From positions 1 to 34,983 of the forward strand of contig JBCCGK010000115.1 of assembly GCA_039029315.1 (NCBI GenBank): DNA of 34,983 bases, read 5' to 3'. This document shows positions 7,915 through 17,439 of this stretch, one piece after another. The notes under the pieces were generated by a model that saw only the letters and a list, made by a program, of their open reading frames with translations, made no database searches and was not told the origin of the DNA. The translations under genes were made by a program, and so were the position numbers. The stretch's first letter is position 1; every line of letters starts with the position of its first letter. This stretch comes from JBCCCJ01 sp039029315 (GTDB lineage: Bacteria; Bacteroidota; Bacteroidia; J057).

Positions 7915-9417
7915 ATGAATCGATATCTATTGGCAATTCTCCTGCTTCTGCCACTGTTTATTGCAGCTCAGGATTCCAACATTTTCCATGACAGATCCTA
8001 TTGGGAAAGTGCTCCAGATGTAAATGATGTCAAATCAGAGATCAAAAAAGGGAATGATCCTGTCGCACTAACACCAAGCGCATTTGACGCCATTACTTAT
8101 GCTATCCTGGCCAACGCTCCGCTTGAGACGATCAGCTACCTGCTTTCGATCAAAGGAAACGGAGTTGATAAGATGACGCACGACAAACGGAATTACTTGA
8201 TGTGGGCAGCCTACAAAGGCAATATTGAATTGATGCAGCTGCTCATAGACATGAAATCGCAAACAGATATCATCGATGATCATGGTTATAATCTGATGAC
8301 CTTTGCAGCGGTTGCGGGTATGGAAGATACAGGGGTATATGATCTCCTGCTGGCCAATGGTGCCAAAGTAACAGACAGTAACCGATCTGGGGCAAATGCA
8401 CTGTTGTTGCTTTCCCCCAATTTGAAGGACCAGAGCCTGATCAGCTACTTCAAGGAGAAAGGGTTAGATATTCATACCAAGGATCATGATGGCAATGGCA
8501 TGTTTCACTATGCTGCAAGAAAGGGAAATATTGAAACTTTGCAGATGTTGATCGAGATGGGGCTCGATTATTCCACAAAAAGCACAAAAGGAGAAAATGC
8601 AATCACATTTGCAAGTGCGGGTTCGAGAGGTCATGTCAATTCTGTAGATGTCTATGAATTTTTGGAAGATTTGGGCCTGGAAGTAAATGTGGTGACCACA
8701 GAAGGCGAAAGTCCTTTGCACAATATCGCCTATCGAGCAAAGGATAGAGAGGTTCTGAGCTATTTCCTGGAAAAAGGTGTTGATCCCAATCAAGTAGATG
8801 AAGAAGGCAATACTGCATTCCTGAATGCGATGAGAGGCAACAATATGGCCATGGCCGAACTTTTGCAGCCACATGTGACTGATATCAACCATCGCAATAA
8901 AGATGGATACTCTGCTCTGACCTATGCAGTGATGCGTAATTCTGAGGATGGATTCGGTATCCTGCTGGCCGCAGGAGCTGACATCAAAGTATTAGACAAC
9001 AAGGACCGCAATCTGGTTTACCACATGTTCAATGCTTTTAATGAAAGAAGCAAGAAAGTTTTCCAGGAGTTTTTGACTCAAGCAAAAAAACATGAACTGA
9101 ATCTCACTCCAAGTTATGAAGGTGGCAATACACTCGCTCATCTGGCTGTAAAGAAGGAACAAGCATTTCTTCTGAAACAGGCCCTGGACCTGGGAGTAGA
9201 AATCAACCAGAAAAATGAAGAAGGTTTGACGCCTTTGCATCTGGCAGCCATGCAAGCCAAAAACAAAGAGATCCTCACTGTCATGCTCAAACATGGTGCA
9301 GACAAATCGATTCTGACCGATTTTGATGAAAGTGCCTTCGATTTAGCCAGTGAAAATGAGGTATTAAGCAACAGCGGGATAGATCTGGATTTTTTGAAGG
9401 CCGATTCAGGGGAATAA
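7915..9417 (+). CDS. Exported ankyrin-repeat protein
   Basis: 500 residues. A signal peptide (MNRYLLAILLLLPLFIAAQ, predicted cleavage after A18 or Q19) directs it to the periplasm. From about residue 50 to 485 it is a run of ankyrin repeats, recognisable by GNIELMQLLIDM, GNIETLQMLIEMGLDY, GNTAFLNAMRGNN and EGLTPLHLAAMQAKNKEIL-type units with the usual loop after each helix pair. Ankyrin repeats bind proteins and carry no chemistry of their own. The gene is 21 bases ahead of a DUF2271 gene and leads a run of membrane redox genes, so a chaperone or scaffold role for a periplasmic redox partner is plausible. Periplasmic ankyrin proteins next to catalase (AnkB type) are known in Pseudomonas, which gives a loose parallel only. 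Confidence 0.9.
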   Translation: MNRYLLAILLLLPLFIAAQDSNIFHDRSYWESAPDVNDVKSEIKKGNDPVALTPSAFDAITYAILANAPLETISYLLSIKGNGVDKMTHDKRNYLMWAAYKGNIELMQLLIDMKSQTDIIDDHGYNLMTFAAVAGMEDTGVYDLLLANGAKVTDSNRSGANALLLLSPNLKDQSLISYFKEKGLDIHTKDHDGNGMFHYAARKGNIETLQMLIEMGLDYSTKSTKGENAITFASAGSRGHVNSVDVYEFLEDLGLEVNVVTTEGESPLHNIAYRAKDREVLSYFLEKGVDPNQVDEEGNTAFLNAMRGNNMAMAELLQPHVTDINHRNKDGYSALTYAVMRNSEDGFGILLAAGADIKVLDNKDRNLVYHMFNAFNERSKKVFQEFLTQAKKHELNLTPSYEGGNTLAHLAVKKEQAFLLKQALDLGVEINQKNEEGLTPLHLAAMQAKNKEILTVMLKHGADKSILTDFDESAFDLASENEVLSNSGIDLDFLKADSGE

Positions 9418-9438
9418 ATAGAAATCAACTCATCAAAT

Positions 9439-9936
9439 ATGACAAAAATTCCTAGCTATATATTATTGATTGGATTGGCTATTTGTAGCTCCTTTACAAG
9501 CTCGCCTTCAGAAGATCCAAGCGCCTCCAAGTACAAATGCCTGATCCAGCTGTCCAACTATACTGGTGAAGGTCCCTACATTGTTGTGTCAGTTCTGGAT
9601 GGAGATCAACAATATCTTGGCAGCGTGCAAGTGCTTGGAGAGGATGAAGAATGGTACGAAGACATCACAGAATGGTGGAAGTATATGGAAGAAAGCAAGC
9701 CTGAAATTGATGCAATTACCCGCCCCAGTATTCCCGCTGGTTCACGGGCAGTTTTTGTATTGACAATCAAGGACGAATGGATAGATGCAGGGAATCACAT
9801 CAGATTTGAAACAGCTGTAGAAGATCAGAAATATGTAAAGGATGATATACTGTTACCACTGACTTCCGAAACCTTGAATGGGAAATTTGAAGGAAGCGGA
9901 TACATTAGATATATAAGACTCATTCCCAACAAATAG
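9439..9936 (+). CDS. DUF2271-family exported protein
   Basis: 165 residues with an N-terminal hydrophobic signal (about 1-20). C16 is followed by SSF, but isoleucine at -1 makes a lipobox unlikely. The mature part (CLIQLSNYTGEGPYIVVSVL, a tryptophan-rich WYEDITEWWKYME segment, then ITRPSIPAGSRAVFVLTIKD) matches my memory of the DUF2271 family, small periplasmic beta-rich proteins found beside PepSY membrane proteins and ApbE flavin transferases. It lies 7 bases before the PepSY-flavoreductase gene, supporting one operon. A role as a soluble electron carrier or substrate adaptor is inference, and no covalent-flavin motif could be confirmed by eye. Confidence 0.8.
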   Translation: MTKIPSYILLIGLAICSSFTSSPSEDPSASKYKCLIQLSNYTGEGPYIVVSVLDGDQQYLGSVQVLGEDEEWYEDITEWWKYMEESKPEIDAITRPSIPAGSRAVFVLTIKDEWIDAGNHIRFETAVEDQKYVKDDILLPLTSETLNGKFEGSGYIRYIRLIPNK

Positions 9937-9943
9937 ACGGCTT

Positions 9944-12145
9944 ATGCTGGCAAAGGTATGGAGATATAGCCATTTTGTATTGGCCCTGTCTTCGGGTGTT
10001 TTCGTTTTATTGGCGGCGGTCACAGGAGCGATCCTGGCATTCGAGCCTATCGAAACGAATATGCAGCCTTTCTATCGGGGGGAACTATCCGAGATTTCCC
10101 TGGCACAGCTCATAGATTCCCTGGGAAGTCATTATGATGAAATTCTGGAGCTGGAAATAGACGAAAATGAATTTCTCAGAGTCTCAGTCATTAGTATGGA
10201 AGAAGATCTGGATGGAGATTTTTATGTAGATCCTAGAACTGGACGAAAGATTGGGGACCTTCCACAAAAACGACCTCTCTATGAATTCCTTACCAATTTG
10301 CATCGTTCCCTCTTTCTCAAAACTCCGGGAAGGATCTTCATCGGCATCACCTCTTTTCTGCTCTTTTTGATCAGTATCACAGGGTTTTTGCTCTTTCTCC
10401 AACGGCAAAAAGGGCTTCGAAGGTTTTTTGATACAATTGTCAAGGAAGACTTCGCCCAATTTTACCATGTGATCCTGAGCAGATGGATGTTGATTCCCAT
10501 TATCATCATTTCCCTCAGTGGTGTCTACTTATCCTTTTTGCGCTTTGAGATTATCCCTGAAAAGCCCCCGGAACTCATCCATTCTTTTCCCCTACAGGAT
10601 GAAGAGACAGGCTTGCGGTTTTCTGATTTTCCCATCTTTCAGGAGACGATGTTGGCGGAAGTACGGAAACTGGAGTTTCCTTTTTCCCCTGATGTAGAAG
10701 ACTTCTTTATTCTCAGTCTGCAGGAACAACAACTACACATCAATCAGAAAGATGGCACCATCGTCGAGGAACTGAGCTATCCCATGATCAACCGGATCTC
10801 CACCTTGAGTTTGCAACTTCATACTGGTGCGGGCAGTATTATTTGGTCGATTGTGCTGTTCCTGGCTTCTATCAATATTCTCTTTTTCCTTTATTCGGGA
10901 TACTTGATTTCTTTCAGGCGCTTGAGAGCCAGAGTTCGGAATCAAATTCATCCGAATGAGGCAGAAATCGTGATTTTGTACGGGTCAGAAAATGGGAGCA
11001 CACGAGAATTTGCCAGTATCCTTCAAAAGGCATTGTTGGGCATTGGCAAATCTGTTTATCTGGATGAACTCAATGCCTATCGCAGCTTTGACCGCATGTG
11101 GGAATGCATCATTCTTACTTCAACCTATGGAGATGGAGACCCGCCTTCGAATGCAAACCGGTTTCTAGCGCTCTTTGCCCAAACCCCTCTAGCGCATCCT
11201 GTCAACTGCTCCATTGTAGGCTTTGGCTCTCTGGCCTATGAGCATTATTGCCAATTTGCACTGGATGTTCATGCAGCCCTCTCTCAACATGATCATTGTA
11301 TCCTTCAACATGCACCGTATCTGATCCACAACAAGTCCTATGCAAGTTTTCACTCATGGATCGAGACTTGGAGTCAGGAACGAGGGTTTGAGCTAAACAT
11401 TCCAACCGAGAGAAAAGTCCCAATCATCAAGTCCAATGACTTTGAAGTCCTGGACAAACAAATCGCAGATGATTCTGTTTCAGACACCTTTGTTCTCACC
11501 CTGAAATCCAGAAAGAAGAACTTCTATTCCGGGGATTTGCTAGCCATCTATCCGCCCGGTGATCCTGTAGAAAGACTATATAGCATTGCCAAAATCGACA
11601 AGAACAGCATCCTGCTTTGTGTCAAAAGACATGAGATGGGGCTATGTTCCAATTATCTATATGATCTGTACCCACAATCGATCCTGGAAGGCCAGATCAG
11701 GAAAAATGGCGAATTCTATTTCCCCTCACACAGCAAAAGCGTTTGTCTCATTGCCAATGGCACAGGGATCGCTCCCTTCCTCGGTATGATCCTTGAGCAA
11801 AACAATGGAACGGAGGTTTCTCTCTATTGGGGTGGAAAAACAAGCAAAGTCTACGAATTATATAAACCCTATGTCGACAAAGCCTTGCAACAAGGGAAAC
11901 TTAGTCAGTGTAAAACGGTTTTTTCTCAGGGCGATCATGCTGCTGAGTATGTTCAGGATATCATATCTGAGGACGGGGAAAAGATCATTGATCAACTGTA
12001 TCTGGGAGGAACAATTATGATCTGCGGCTCCATTGCCATGCAACAGGAAGTATGCGAGATGTTGGATATTCTGACATTGAAGCATTTCCATCTCAAGCTG
12101 AGCCATTTTGAGCAAAAGGGTCAAATCTTGACGGATTGCTATTAG
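9944..12145 (+). CDS. PepSY-TM membrane protein fused to flavodoxin and FAD/NAD(P)H reductase
   Basis: 733 residues. The N-terminal half is PepSY-TM-like: helices at about 11-33, 130-152, 181-199 and 298-318, with histidines H10 (YSHFVLAL), H120 (TNLHRSLF), H175 (FYHVILSRW) and H293 (LQLHTGAGS) placed as expected for haem b ligands. A flavodoxin domain follows (about 341-475; YGSENGSTREFA for FMN phosphate, TSTYGDGDPPSN). The C-terminus is a ferredoxin-NADP reductase module (RLYSIAK 544-550, LCSNYLYDL 567-575, IANGTGIAPFLGMI 603-616, MICGSIAMQQEV near the end). This arrangement should move electrons from cytoplasmic NAD(P)H through FAD and FMN to haem and out to the periplasm. The likely substrate is a ferric chelate or periplasmic redox protein, judging from the TonB receptor downstream. 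The start lies 7 bases after the DUF2271 gene. Confidence 0.9.
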   Translation: MLAKVWRYSHFVLALSSGVFVLLAAVTGAILAFEPIETNMQPFYRGELSEISLAQLIDSLGSHYDEILELEIDENEFLRVSVISMEEDLDGDFYVDPRTGRKIGDLPQKRPLYEFLTNLHRSLFLKTPGRIFIGITSFLLFLISITGFLLFLQRQKGLRRFFDTIVKEDFAQFYHVILSRWMLIPIIIISLSGVYLSFLRFEIIPEKPPELIHSFPLQDEETGLRFSDFPIFQETMLAEVRKLEFPFSPDVEDFFILSLQEQQLHINQKDGTIVEELSYPMINRISTLSLQLHTGAGSIIWSIVLFLASINILFFLYSGYLISFRRLRARVRNQIHPNEAEIVILYGSENGSTREFASILQKALLGIGKSVYLDELNAYRSFDRMWECIILTSTYGDGDPPSNANRFLALFAQTPLAHPVNCSIVGFGSLAYEHYCQFALDVHAALSQHDHCILQHAPYLIHNKSYASFHSWIETWSQERGFELNIPTERKVPIIKSNDFEVLDKQIADDSVSDTFVLTLKSRKKNFYSGDLLAIYPPGDPVERLYSIAKIDKNSILLCVKRHEMGLCSNYLYDLYPQSILEGQIRKNGEFYFPSHSKSVCLIANGTGIAPFLGMILEQNNGTEVSLYWGGKTSKVYELYKPYVDKALQQGKLSQCKTVFSQGDHAAEYVQDIISEDGEKIIDQLYLGGTIMICGSIAMQQEVCEMLDILTLKHFHLKLSHFEQKGQILTDCY

Positions 12146-12242
12146 GCAGGATGATCAATCTTGAACAAGTTTGATTGAGAATAGGTAGCAGAAACACAAA
12201 TAATTTCGAAAACAAGCAATAAAAACGATTAATGATACAAAC

Positions 12243-12560
12243 ATGAGTATAGTTCTACTGTTTACTGGTTGCTTCTTGCTATATGGGAAATCCAAATACT
12301 TCCCGGAACATTTGGCACAGATTGGCAATCGCATCAAACAACATCCACACATCAGCCGTTTGGCAGCTTATGCACTATTTCTCCTGTCGATCTTCTTGAT
12401 GGTCAATCAGCTGGGTTGGTCCACGGCCCTGGTCGTTTTTTTTACAGCCCTGAGTTTGGCTTATGGCTTATTGGTGATCGTGCTGCCACTCCATAAGAGT
12501 TTTGCCTATTTGATTACGGGTCTTTGTGTGATGACCATTATTCTGGAAATGATTTTATGA
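12243..12560 (+). CDS. Small integral membrane protein, DUF3325-like
   Basis: 105 residues with four predicted hydrophobic helices (about 2-15, 38-54, 61-80, 86-104) and a basic loop (GNRIKQHPHISR). In iron-uptake clusters of Proteobacteria a DUF3325 protein of similar length sits beside a DUF3649 protein and a PepSY protein, and the same order occurs here. The family call rests on size, topology and neighbours more than on motifs. It starts 97 bases after the flavoreductase gene and ends 4 bases before the next one. The function is unknown. Confidence 0.7.
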   Translation: MSIVLLFTGCFLLYGKSKYFPEHLAQIGNRIKQHPHISRLAAYALFLLSIFLMVNQLGWSTALVVFFTALSLAYGLLVIVLPLHKSFAYLITGLCVMTIILEMIL

Positions 12561-12564
12561 ACAT

Positions 12565-12843
12565 ATGCCTGCACAAAAAAAATATCTATCCTCTCCGGAA
12601 CAGCGAGTCCTCAAGATCACAGCTGGCCTTATTGGTGGCTTCCTTGTGACCATCCTGTTTCATAATGCCCTGGGCAGTATGTTAACAGAAAAAGCAAGCT
12701 TGATCATTACCTCTGCTTATTCCTCCTTTTTGATTTGGACAGCATGTCTGGTTTTTGCTTTCATGGCAAAAAATGGATGGAAAATATGGGCCATATACGG
12801 TCTCATCATGCTTGTATTTCTAGCCATCATTTATCTCCCATAG
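12565..12843 (+). CDS. Small membrane protein, DUF3649-like (iron-uptake associated)
   Basis: 92 residues with three hydrophobic helices (about 17-35, 45-68, 73-91). The segment SSFLIWTACLVFAFMAKNGW, a short Trp-containing loop and a final hydrophobic helix resemble DUF3649 proteins, which are annotated as iron-uptake proteins because they are encoded next to siderophore receptors and PepSY proteins. Spacing is 4 bases to the gene before and 14 to the gene after, so it is almost certainly cotranscribed. It may assemble with the PepSY protein; that is inference. Confidence 0.72.
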   Translation: MPAQKKYLSSPEQRVLKITAGLIGGFLVTILFHNALGSMLTEKASLIITSAYSSFLIWTACLVFAFMAKNGWKIWAIYGLIMLVFLAIIYLP

Positions 12844-12857
12844 ACTCATCCGACCAT

Positions 12858-14489
12858 ATGAAACTCAAAGCTTTACCACCACGCTTGTACAATGCGATCT
12901 TCCACACACATACGGTGTCAGGGATTGTCATCGGGTTTGCCTTGTTTGTTATCTTCTATGCAGGTGCCATTGCCTTGTTTATGGGAGAAATGTATCGATG
13001 GGAGAACCCAATGGCACGATTCGAGACGGTTGAGGATGTAGATTACGATAAGGTTGTTCAAGCTATAGAAGAACATGTAGATCGTTTCGCCATCAACAAA
13101 CAGTTCAGCATCATCCCACCAGACAGACATAATCCTCTGGTTATGTTTTATGGCAGCCTGGAAACTGAAGATGGCACGACTGAACGGTTCAGCACCTATG
13201 TGCATCCGATAAGCTATGAAGTAACTCCCTTCAAGGAACCAACAACCCACATGGGTCGAACTCTGTATGAGCTGCACTTTTTCCATCAAATTCCGGTCAT
13301 TGGACTATATCTGGCAGGATTTGTTTCTTTCTTTTTTCTCTTTGCCATCATTACCGGGATTCTCATCCACTGGAAAAATCTTGTCAATAAGTTTTATGCC
13401 TTTACGGTTCAGGGGAAATGGAAGCAAATCTGGACAAATGGACATACTGTGCTCGGTATTATTAGCTTGCCTTTCCAAACCATATATGCTGTAACAGGTG
13501 CCCTTCTTGGTCTTTCTCTCCTCTTATTGGCTCCCAGTGCTTTTCTCCTGTTCAATGGAGACACAAACGAAATCATCAAAACTGTTCGGCCGGATCTATC
13601 CCGAACCTATGATGAAAAAGCGAAGGATCTTGGAGAACCTTACCGATTTAATGATATATATGAGCAGATTACGACCTCTTATCCAAATCATGAGGTGAAG
13701 GTAATGTTTACACAAAATTACGGGAAAGAAGATGGAACTATCTCCGTACGAATAGATGATTACGAAGGCATTACTGGTGATGGAACCTTTGTGTTTCAGA
13801 GTATAGATGGGGCATTACTTTTTTCCGAGACTCCCTATGATAAACCCTATTCCATAGGGGCCTACCCTGTCCTGATCAAATTGCATTATGCAACCTTTGG
13901 AGGGGTATTCTTGAAAATCATCTATTTCATCCTCGCCATGCTGACCTGCTATATCATCTCCAGTGGCGTGATGATTTGGCGAACAGCAAGAGATAATCCA
14001 AGATACACCGATAAACAAAGACGATTCCATCATCGGGTCACCAAAGTCTATCTGGCCATTACCCTCGGTATGTTTCCAGCTGTGGCCTTGATTTTTTTGG
14101 CAAACAAACTGGTTCCCACGGACTGGGCAGACAGAACCCTTTATGTCAATGGAACCTTCTTCATTGGATGGCTCCTGCTTTCGCTCATAGGATTACGCTG
14201 GAATGATCTTCATCAGCTCAATCGAAACTATCTGTTGATCGGAGGACTCCTGGGCTTGATGATCCCCATCGTCAATGGAGCTGTCACAGGAGACTGGATA
14301 TGGAATACATTACTCTATGGGCAGTACTATGTTTTCAGTGTGGATCTCACCTGGCTCATCATCGCTCAGGCCGCTCTGATCTTAGGTCTCCGGATTCTTC
14401 CCAAGCGACTTGCGAAATCCCAACAAGAGCTAGTTGAACAGGAAACGCTGCCCGAAGTAGAGTCAAGAATCCCTGTTGCCAAGCTATAA
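12858..14489 (+). CDS. PepSY-associated TM-helix protein
   Basis: 543 residues from ATG at 12858. The frame is open further upstream to 12735, but that part overlaps the preceding membrane gene, and the ATG begins the typical PepSY-TM start (RLYNAIFHTHTVSGIVIGF). Helices lie near 18-42, 150-175, 195-235 and 355-380, followed by four more in the last 150 residues. Histidines in FHTHT, YELHFFHQ, NGHTVLG and KLHYATFGG are the expected haem-ligand positions. A periplasmic PepSY-like segment falls between the first two helices. Unlike the 733-residue relative upstream it has no flavin domains, so it would need an external electron donor, possibly that neighbour. PepSY-TM proteins in siderophore clusters include ferric-siderophore reductases; the exact substrate here cannot be told. 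Confidence 0.88.
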   Translation: MKLKALPPRLYNAIFHTHTVSGIVIGFALFVIFYAGAIALFMGEMYRWENPMARFETVEDVDYDKVVQAIEEHVDRFAINKQFSIIPPDRHNPLVMFYGSLETEDGTTERFSTYVHPISYEVTPFKEPTTHMGRTLYELHFFHQIPVIGLYLAGFVSFFFLFAIITGILIHWKNLVNKFYAFTVQGKWKQIWTNGHTVLGIISLPFQTIYAVTGALLGLSLLLLAPSAFLLFNGDTNEIIKTVRPDLSRTYDEKAKDLGEPYRFNDIYEQITTSYPNHEVKVMFTQNYGKEDGTISVRIDDYEGITGDGTFVFQSIDGALLFSETPYDKPYSIGAYPVLIKLHYATFGGVFLKIIYFILAMLTCYIISSGVMIWRTARDNPRYTDKQRRFHHRVTKVYLAITLGMFPAVALIFLANKLVPTDWADRTLYVNGTFFIGWLLLSLIGLRWNDLHQLNRNYLLIGGLLGLMIPIVNGAVTGDWIWNTLLYGQYYVFSVDLTWLIIAQAALILGLRILPKRLAKSQQELVEQETLPEVESRIPVAKL

Positions 14490-14806
14490 ATAACCAAGAG
14501 GCAAGAGGTCATAAGATCCACCAAATAAAAAAATAACGATACCCTAGAGGTAGAAGCTATGCCGAAGATAAGGCATGATTTATTTGAAGTGTTAAATAAC
14601 CCAAGAGCATATTGCTAATGGGATTGAGAGAAACAGACAATTTTGAATAAGCTTCTTTGACCATCTTATGCTCAAAGAATCATTTGTATACACCTATCTA
14701 TCAGCTCCTTATCAGAGCTTTCCGCTCAACAATTAACCAAAATAACTCCCTGCATTAACCAATTTTAGGTATTGAGTAAACCGCATAAATTCTGAACATT
14801 TGCAGC
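14490..14806. other. 317-base intergenic region before the TonB-dependent receptor gene
   Basis: No ORF. Two small inverted repeats are visible: ATGCC (14559-14563) with GGCAT (14572-14576), and AGCTC (14703-14707) with GAGCT (14715-14719). The second could be an operator for the receptor gene. Neither a Fur-like palindrome nor a clear TAnnTTTG promoter was found. The receptor may therefore have its own, differently controlled promoter. Confidence 0.35.
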
Positions 14807-17203
14807 ATGTTTACCTACCTATCTCTCCTCAGATCTTTAGGCCTCGGAATAAGTTTATTGTTCAGTCTGATTGTTTATGGTCAGACAAATGGTGTAAATC
14901 AAACCCTTAGAGGGATCATATTTGATCAATCTACCCACCAGGGACTTGAAGGAGCAAGCGTGCAAATCCTTCACACCAATCCAGTATTGGGAGGAATTTC
15001 TGATCAAACAGGGAGCTTTGTCATCGAAGGGGTTCCTGTCGGGCGCTATGAAATCCAAATCAGCTACATTGGCTATAAGACGCAACGGAAAAGCAGTATT
15101 CTGCTTAGCTCTGGACAGGAAACTGTCCTGGAAATTGGATTGGTAGAGCAGGTGGTACAAGGGGATGTCGTCCTCATAGAATCAGATCAACGAAAAGTAA
15201 CCAATGAAGCCGCTTTGGTCAGTGCTCGCTCTTTCTCTGTGGAGGAGCTTCGCAGAATTCCTGGCGGTATCGATGATCCTGCAAGGATGGCAGTGAAATT
15301 CCCAGGCATTTCTCCCAATCCTGATGCCTTGAGCAATGAACTCAATGTGAGAGGGAATAGTTCCAGATCTGTCATCTGGCGTTTGGAGGGAGTAGATATT
15401 TACAATCCCAATCATTTTGCAAGAGTTGGTGGAACAGGGGGGAGTGTCACCTTGTTCAGTCAACAACTCCTAACCAACACAGACTTCTTCTCAGGCGCTT
15501 TCCCTGCCGATTATGGCAATTCTCTTGGCGCAGTATTCGATGCACGCTTTCGAAATGGCAATACCCAAAAAAGACAACATGCCTTTCAACTGAGTTTCCT
15601 TGGGCTAGACGCCTCCACTGAAGGCCCCATCTCATCTTCCGGCAACAATTCATATCTGGTCAACTATCGCTATTCAACCACCGGAATCATCAAGGAGTTC
15701 GTAGATGTTGGCATTGCTATTCCCACCTACCAGGATCTTTCCTTTAAGCTTCATTTTCAATTGCCCAATTCAGGAAGCCTGAATGTTTTTGGGATTGGAG
15801 GAATCAGTCAGGCATTGATCACACCTGTTCTTGATACTGCCAGATGGACAGAGGAAGCTGGCCTGGATCAAGGAAGAACAGACAGAACGACCACTGGTAC
15901 AGTAGGCATGACCTATTCACAATCCCTTGGATCTAAAAGTTATTTTCAAACAGCACTTATTGGAACCGGGCTGAAGTATTTTCGGGAAATCTATTTCCAA
16001 AATCGCGACCTGATTACAGCAGATACCACGAATAAGTCTCTTGATTTTGAGTACCGACTTTCCTGGTCCACTTATATCAACCACAAATTTGGGCCCCGGC
16101 ATACACATCGGACAGGAATCACAGCACATGGCCTGCTGTCCAATGTTTTCCTGGCACGTCCGGATAATATTTTTGATGTCGATCCGGGAGGCAATCTGAA
16201 CGATACCTTGCGTCAAGGGCGTGGGCAATCTTTGCTTGTCAATGCATATTCACGCTCACAGTTTGCTCTCAACAATCAATGGCAAGTCAATGTTGGTTTG
16301 CACCTGATGTATCTCCATCTCACGGGAGAAGTTTCTGTAGAGCCTCGTCTGGGAATCCGATATCAGATGACCCCCCGTCAATCTTTTTCCTTTGGATATG
16401 GCCTTCATAGCCAGATGGAGCCCTTCTATACCTATATCGTGCAGCAACAGGACCAACAGGGTGCATTGTCCCGAATCAATGATCAACTCAGGTTCAATAA
16501 GGCACACCACTTTGTCCTGTCATATAGATACCAGGCAAGTGAACGATTACGGCTTGGTGTCGAAGCCTATTATCAGGCTCAATTCAACATGGTCGTAGCC
16601 AAAGACTTGCCGATTTCCCGAGTTGGCGGGGAGGATTTTTTCTTTGAGACCTTTGACCTGGATAATGGGGGAACAGGCCGGAATATGGGCATTGAACTCG
16701 CTTTGGAACGCAATTTCTCCGGAGGCTACTACTTTTTGATCAATGGGTCTTTCTTTGATGCGACCTACACCCCAAATGATCAAATCACTCGTCCTTCCAG
16801 ATTCAATACGGGGATGGTTGGAAATGGGATCATCGGGAAAGAGTGGAAACTTGGTAAAAAACAAAGAACATCCAATCTTCTCAATGTCAATATAGCTGCC
16901 TCCTATACCGGTCCTCAGTATTACACCCCGCTTAACATCCCACTGATTTTGGAGGAAGGTATTTTTCAAACGGATTATCTCAATCCCAACTCGGCTATCC
17001 AGAATCCACTCTTTCTCCTGGATGCATCGATTGTCTATCAGCGCAACTTGCTAAAGAGAAGTTCTCAATTAACACTCCAGGTCCGTAATCTTCTCAACCA
17101 ACGCCCTTTGCTTCGACAAACATTTGATCGGGAAAGAGGAGAATCTGTTGATATCTATGGTGCAGGAATCATACCTGTCTTCACCTGGAAAATTCAATTG
17201 TGA
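14807..17203 (+). CDS. TonB-dependent outer-membrane receptor with carboxypeptidase-regulatory-like domain
   Basis: 798 residues. A signal peptide (1 to about 26) is followed by a CarboxypepD_reg-like beta-sandwich (about 34-115; GIIFDQSTHQGLEGASVQI and SYIGYKTQRK). The plug follows, including LNVRGNSSRSVIWRLEGVDI, NPNHFARVGGTGGSV and GAFPADYGNSLGAVFDARF, all typical of one Bacteroidota TonB-receptor subfamily. The remainder is alternating amphipathic strands of a 22-strand beta-barrel, ending in a terminal strand (IIPVFTWKIQL). No SusD-like partner lies next to it, so polysaccharide uptake is unlikely. Its position after PepSY and flavoreductase genes suggests import of a metal chelate. The ligand itself cannot be predicted. 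Confidence 0.9.
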   Translation: MFTYLSLLRSLGLGISLLFSLIVYGQTNGVNQTLRGIIFDQSTHQGLEGASVQILHTNPVLGGISDQTGSFVIEGVPVGRYEIQISYIGYKTQRKSSILLSSGQETVLEIGLVEQVVQGDVVLIESDQRKVTNEAALVSARSFSVEELRRIPGGIDDPARMAVKFPGISPNPDALSNELNVRGNSSRSVIWRLEGVDIYNPNHFARVGGTGGSVTLFSQQLLTNTDFFSGAFPADYGNSLGAVFDARFRNGNTQKRQHAFQLSFLGLDASTEGPISSSGNNSYLVNYRYSTTGIIKEFVDVGIAIPTYQDLSFKLHFQLPNSGSLNVFGIGGISQALITPVLDTARWTEEAGLDQGRTDRTTTGTVGMTYSQSLGSKSYFQTALIGTGLKYFREIYFQNRDLITADTTNKSLDFEYRLSWSTYINHKFGPRHTHRTGITAHGLLSNVFLARPDNIFDVDPGGNLNDTLRQGRGQSLLVNAYSRSQFALNNQWQVNVGLHLMYLHLTGEVSVEPRLGIRYQMTPRQSFSFGYGLHSQMEPFYTYIVQQQDQQGALSRINDQLRFNKAHHFVLSYRYQASERLRLGVEAYYQAQFNMVVAKDLPISRVGGEDFFFETFDLDNGGTGRNMGIELALERNFSGGYYFLINGSFFDATYTPNDQITRPSRFNTGMVGNGIIGKEWKLGKKQRTSNLLNVNIAASYTGPQYYTPLNIPLILEEGIFQTDYLNPNSAIQNPLFLLDASIVYQRNLLKRSSQLTLQVRNLLNQRPLLRQTFDRERGESVDIYGAGIIPVFTWKIQL

Positions 17204-17439
17204 GGGGTAGGTCAGATCACCTCAAAGATAGGATATTGAGATGCATGATCATCGATCAAACCAGGACAAATTCTTTTCGGCTAACACTATTTTGCACCTG
17301 CCGTGCACAGAGACTCCTGAGGTTGAAACTTCCGTCTCTTAGCATGGAGTCAACAAGTATTTCAATTCATAACTTTCAGGTATCAGATCCTACCCCAAAA
17401 AGTATTTCTGCTTATCAGGAATCCTGAATACCTTTCGCT

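Noticed and set aside
9439..9500. Lipoprotein signal in the DUF2271 protein
   Set aside because: Residue before the cysteine is Ile, not Gly, Ala or Ser; a normal Sec signal peptide fits better.
12735..12857. Upstream extension of the PepSY gene
   Set aside because: It lies inside the preceding DUF3649-like gene in another frame, and the downstream ATG begins the typical family N-terminus.
17200..17427. 75-codon ORF overlapping the TonB-receptor stop
   Set aside because: GTG start inside the receptor, basic random-looking composition; probably just the hutH leader region.
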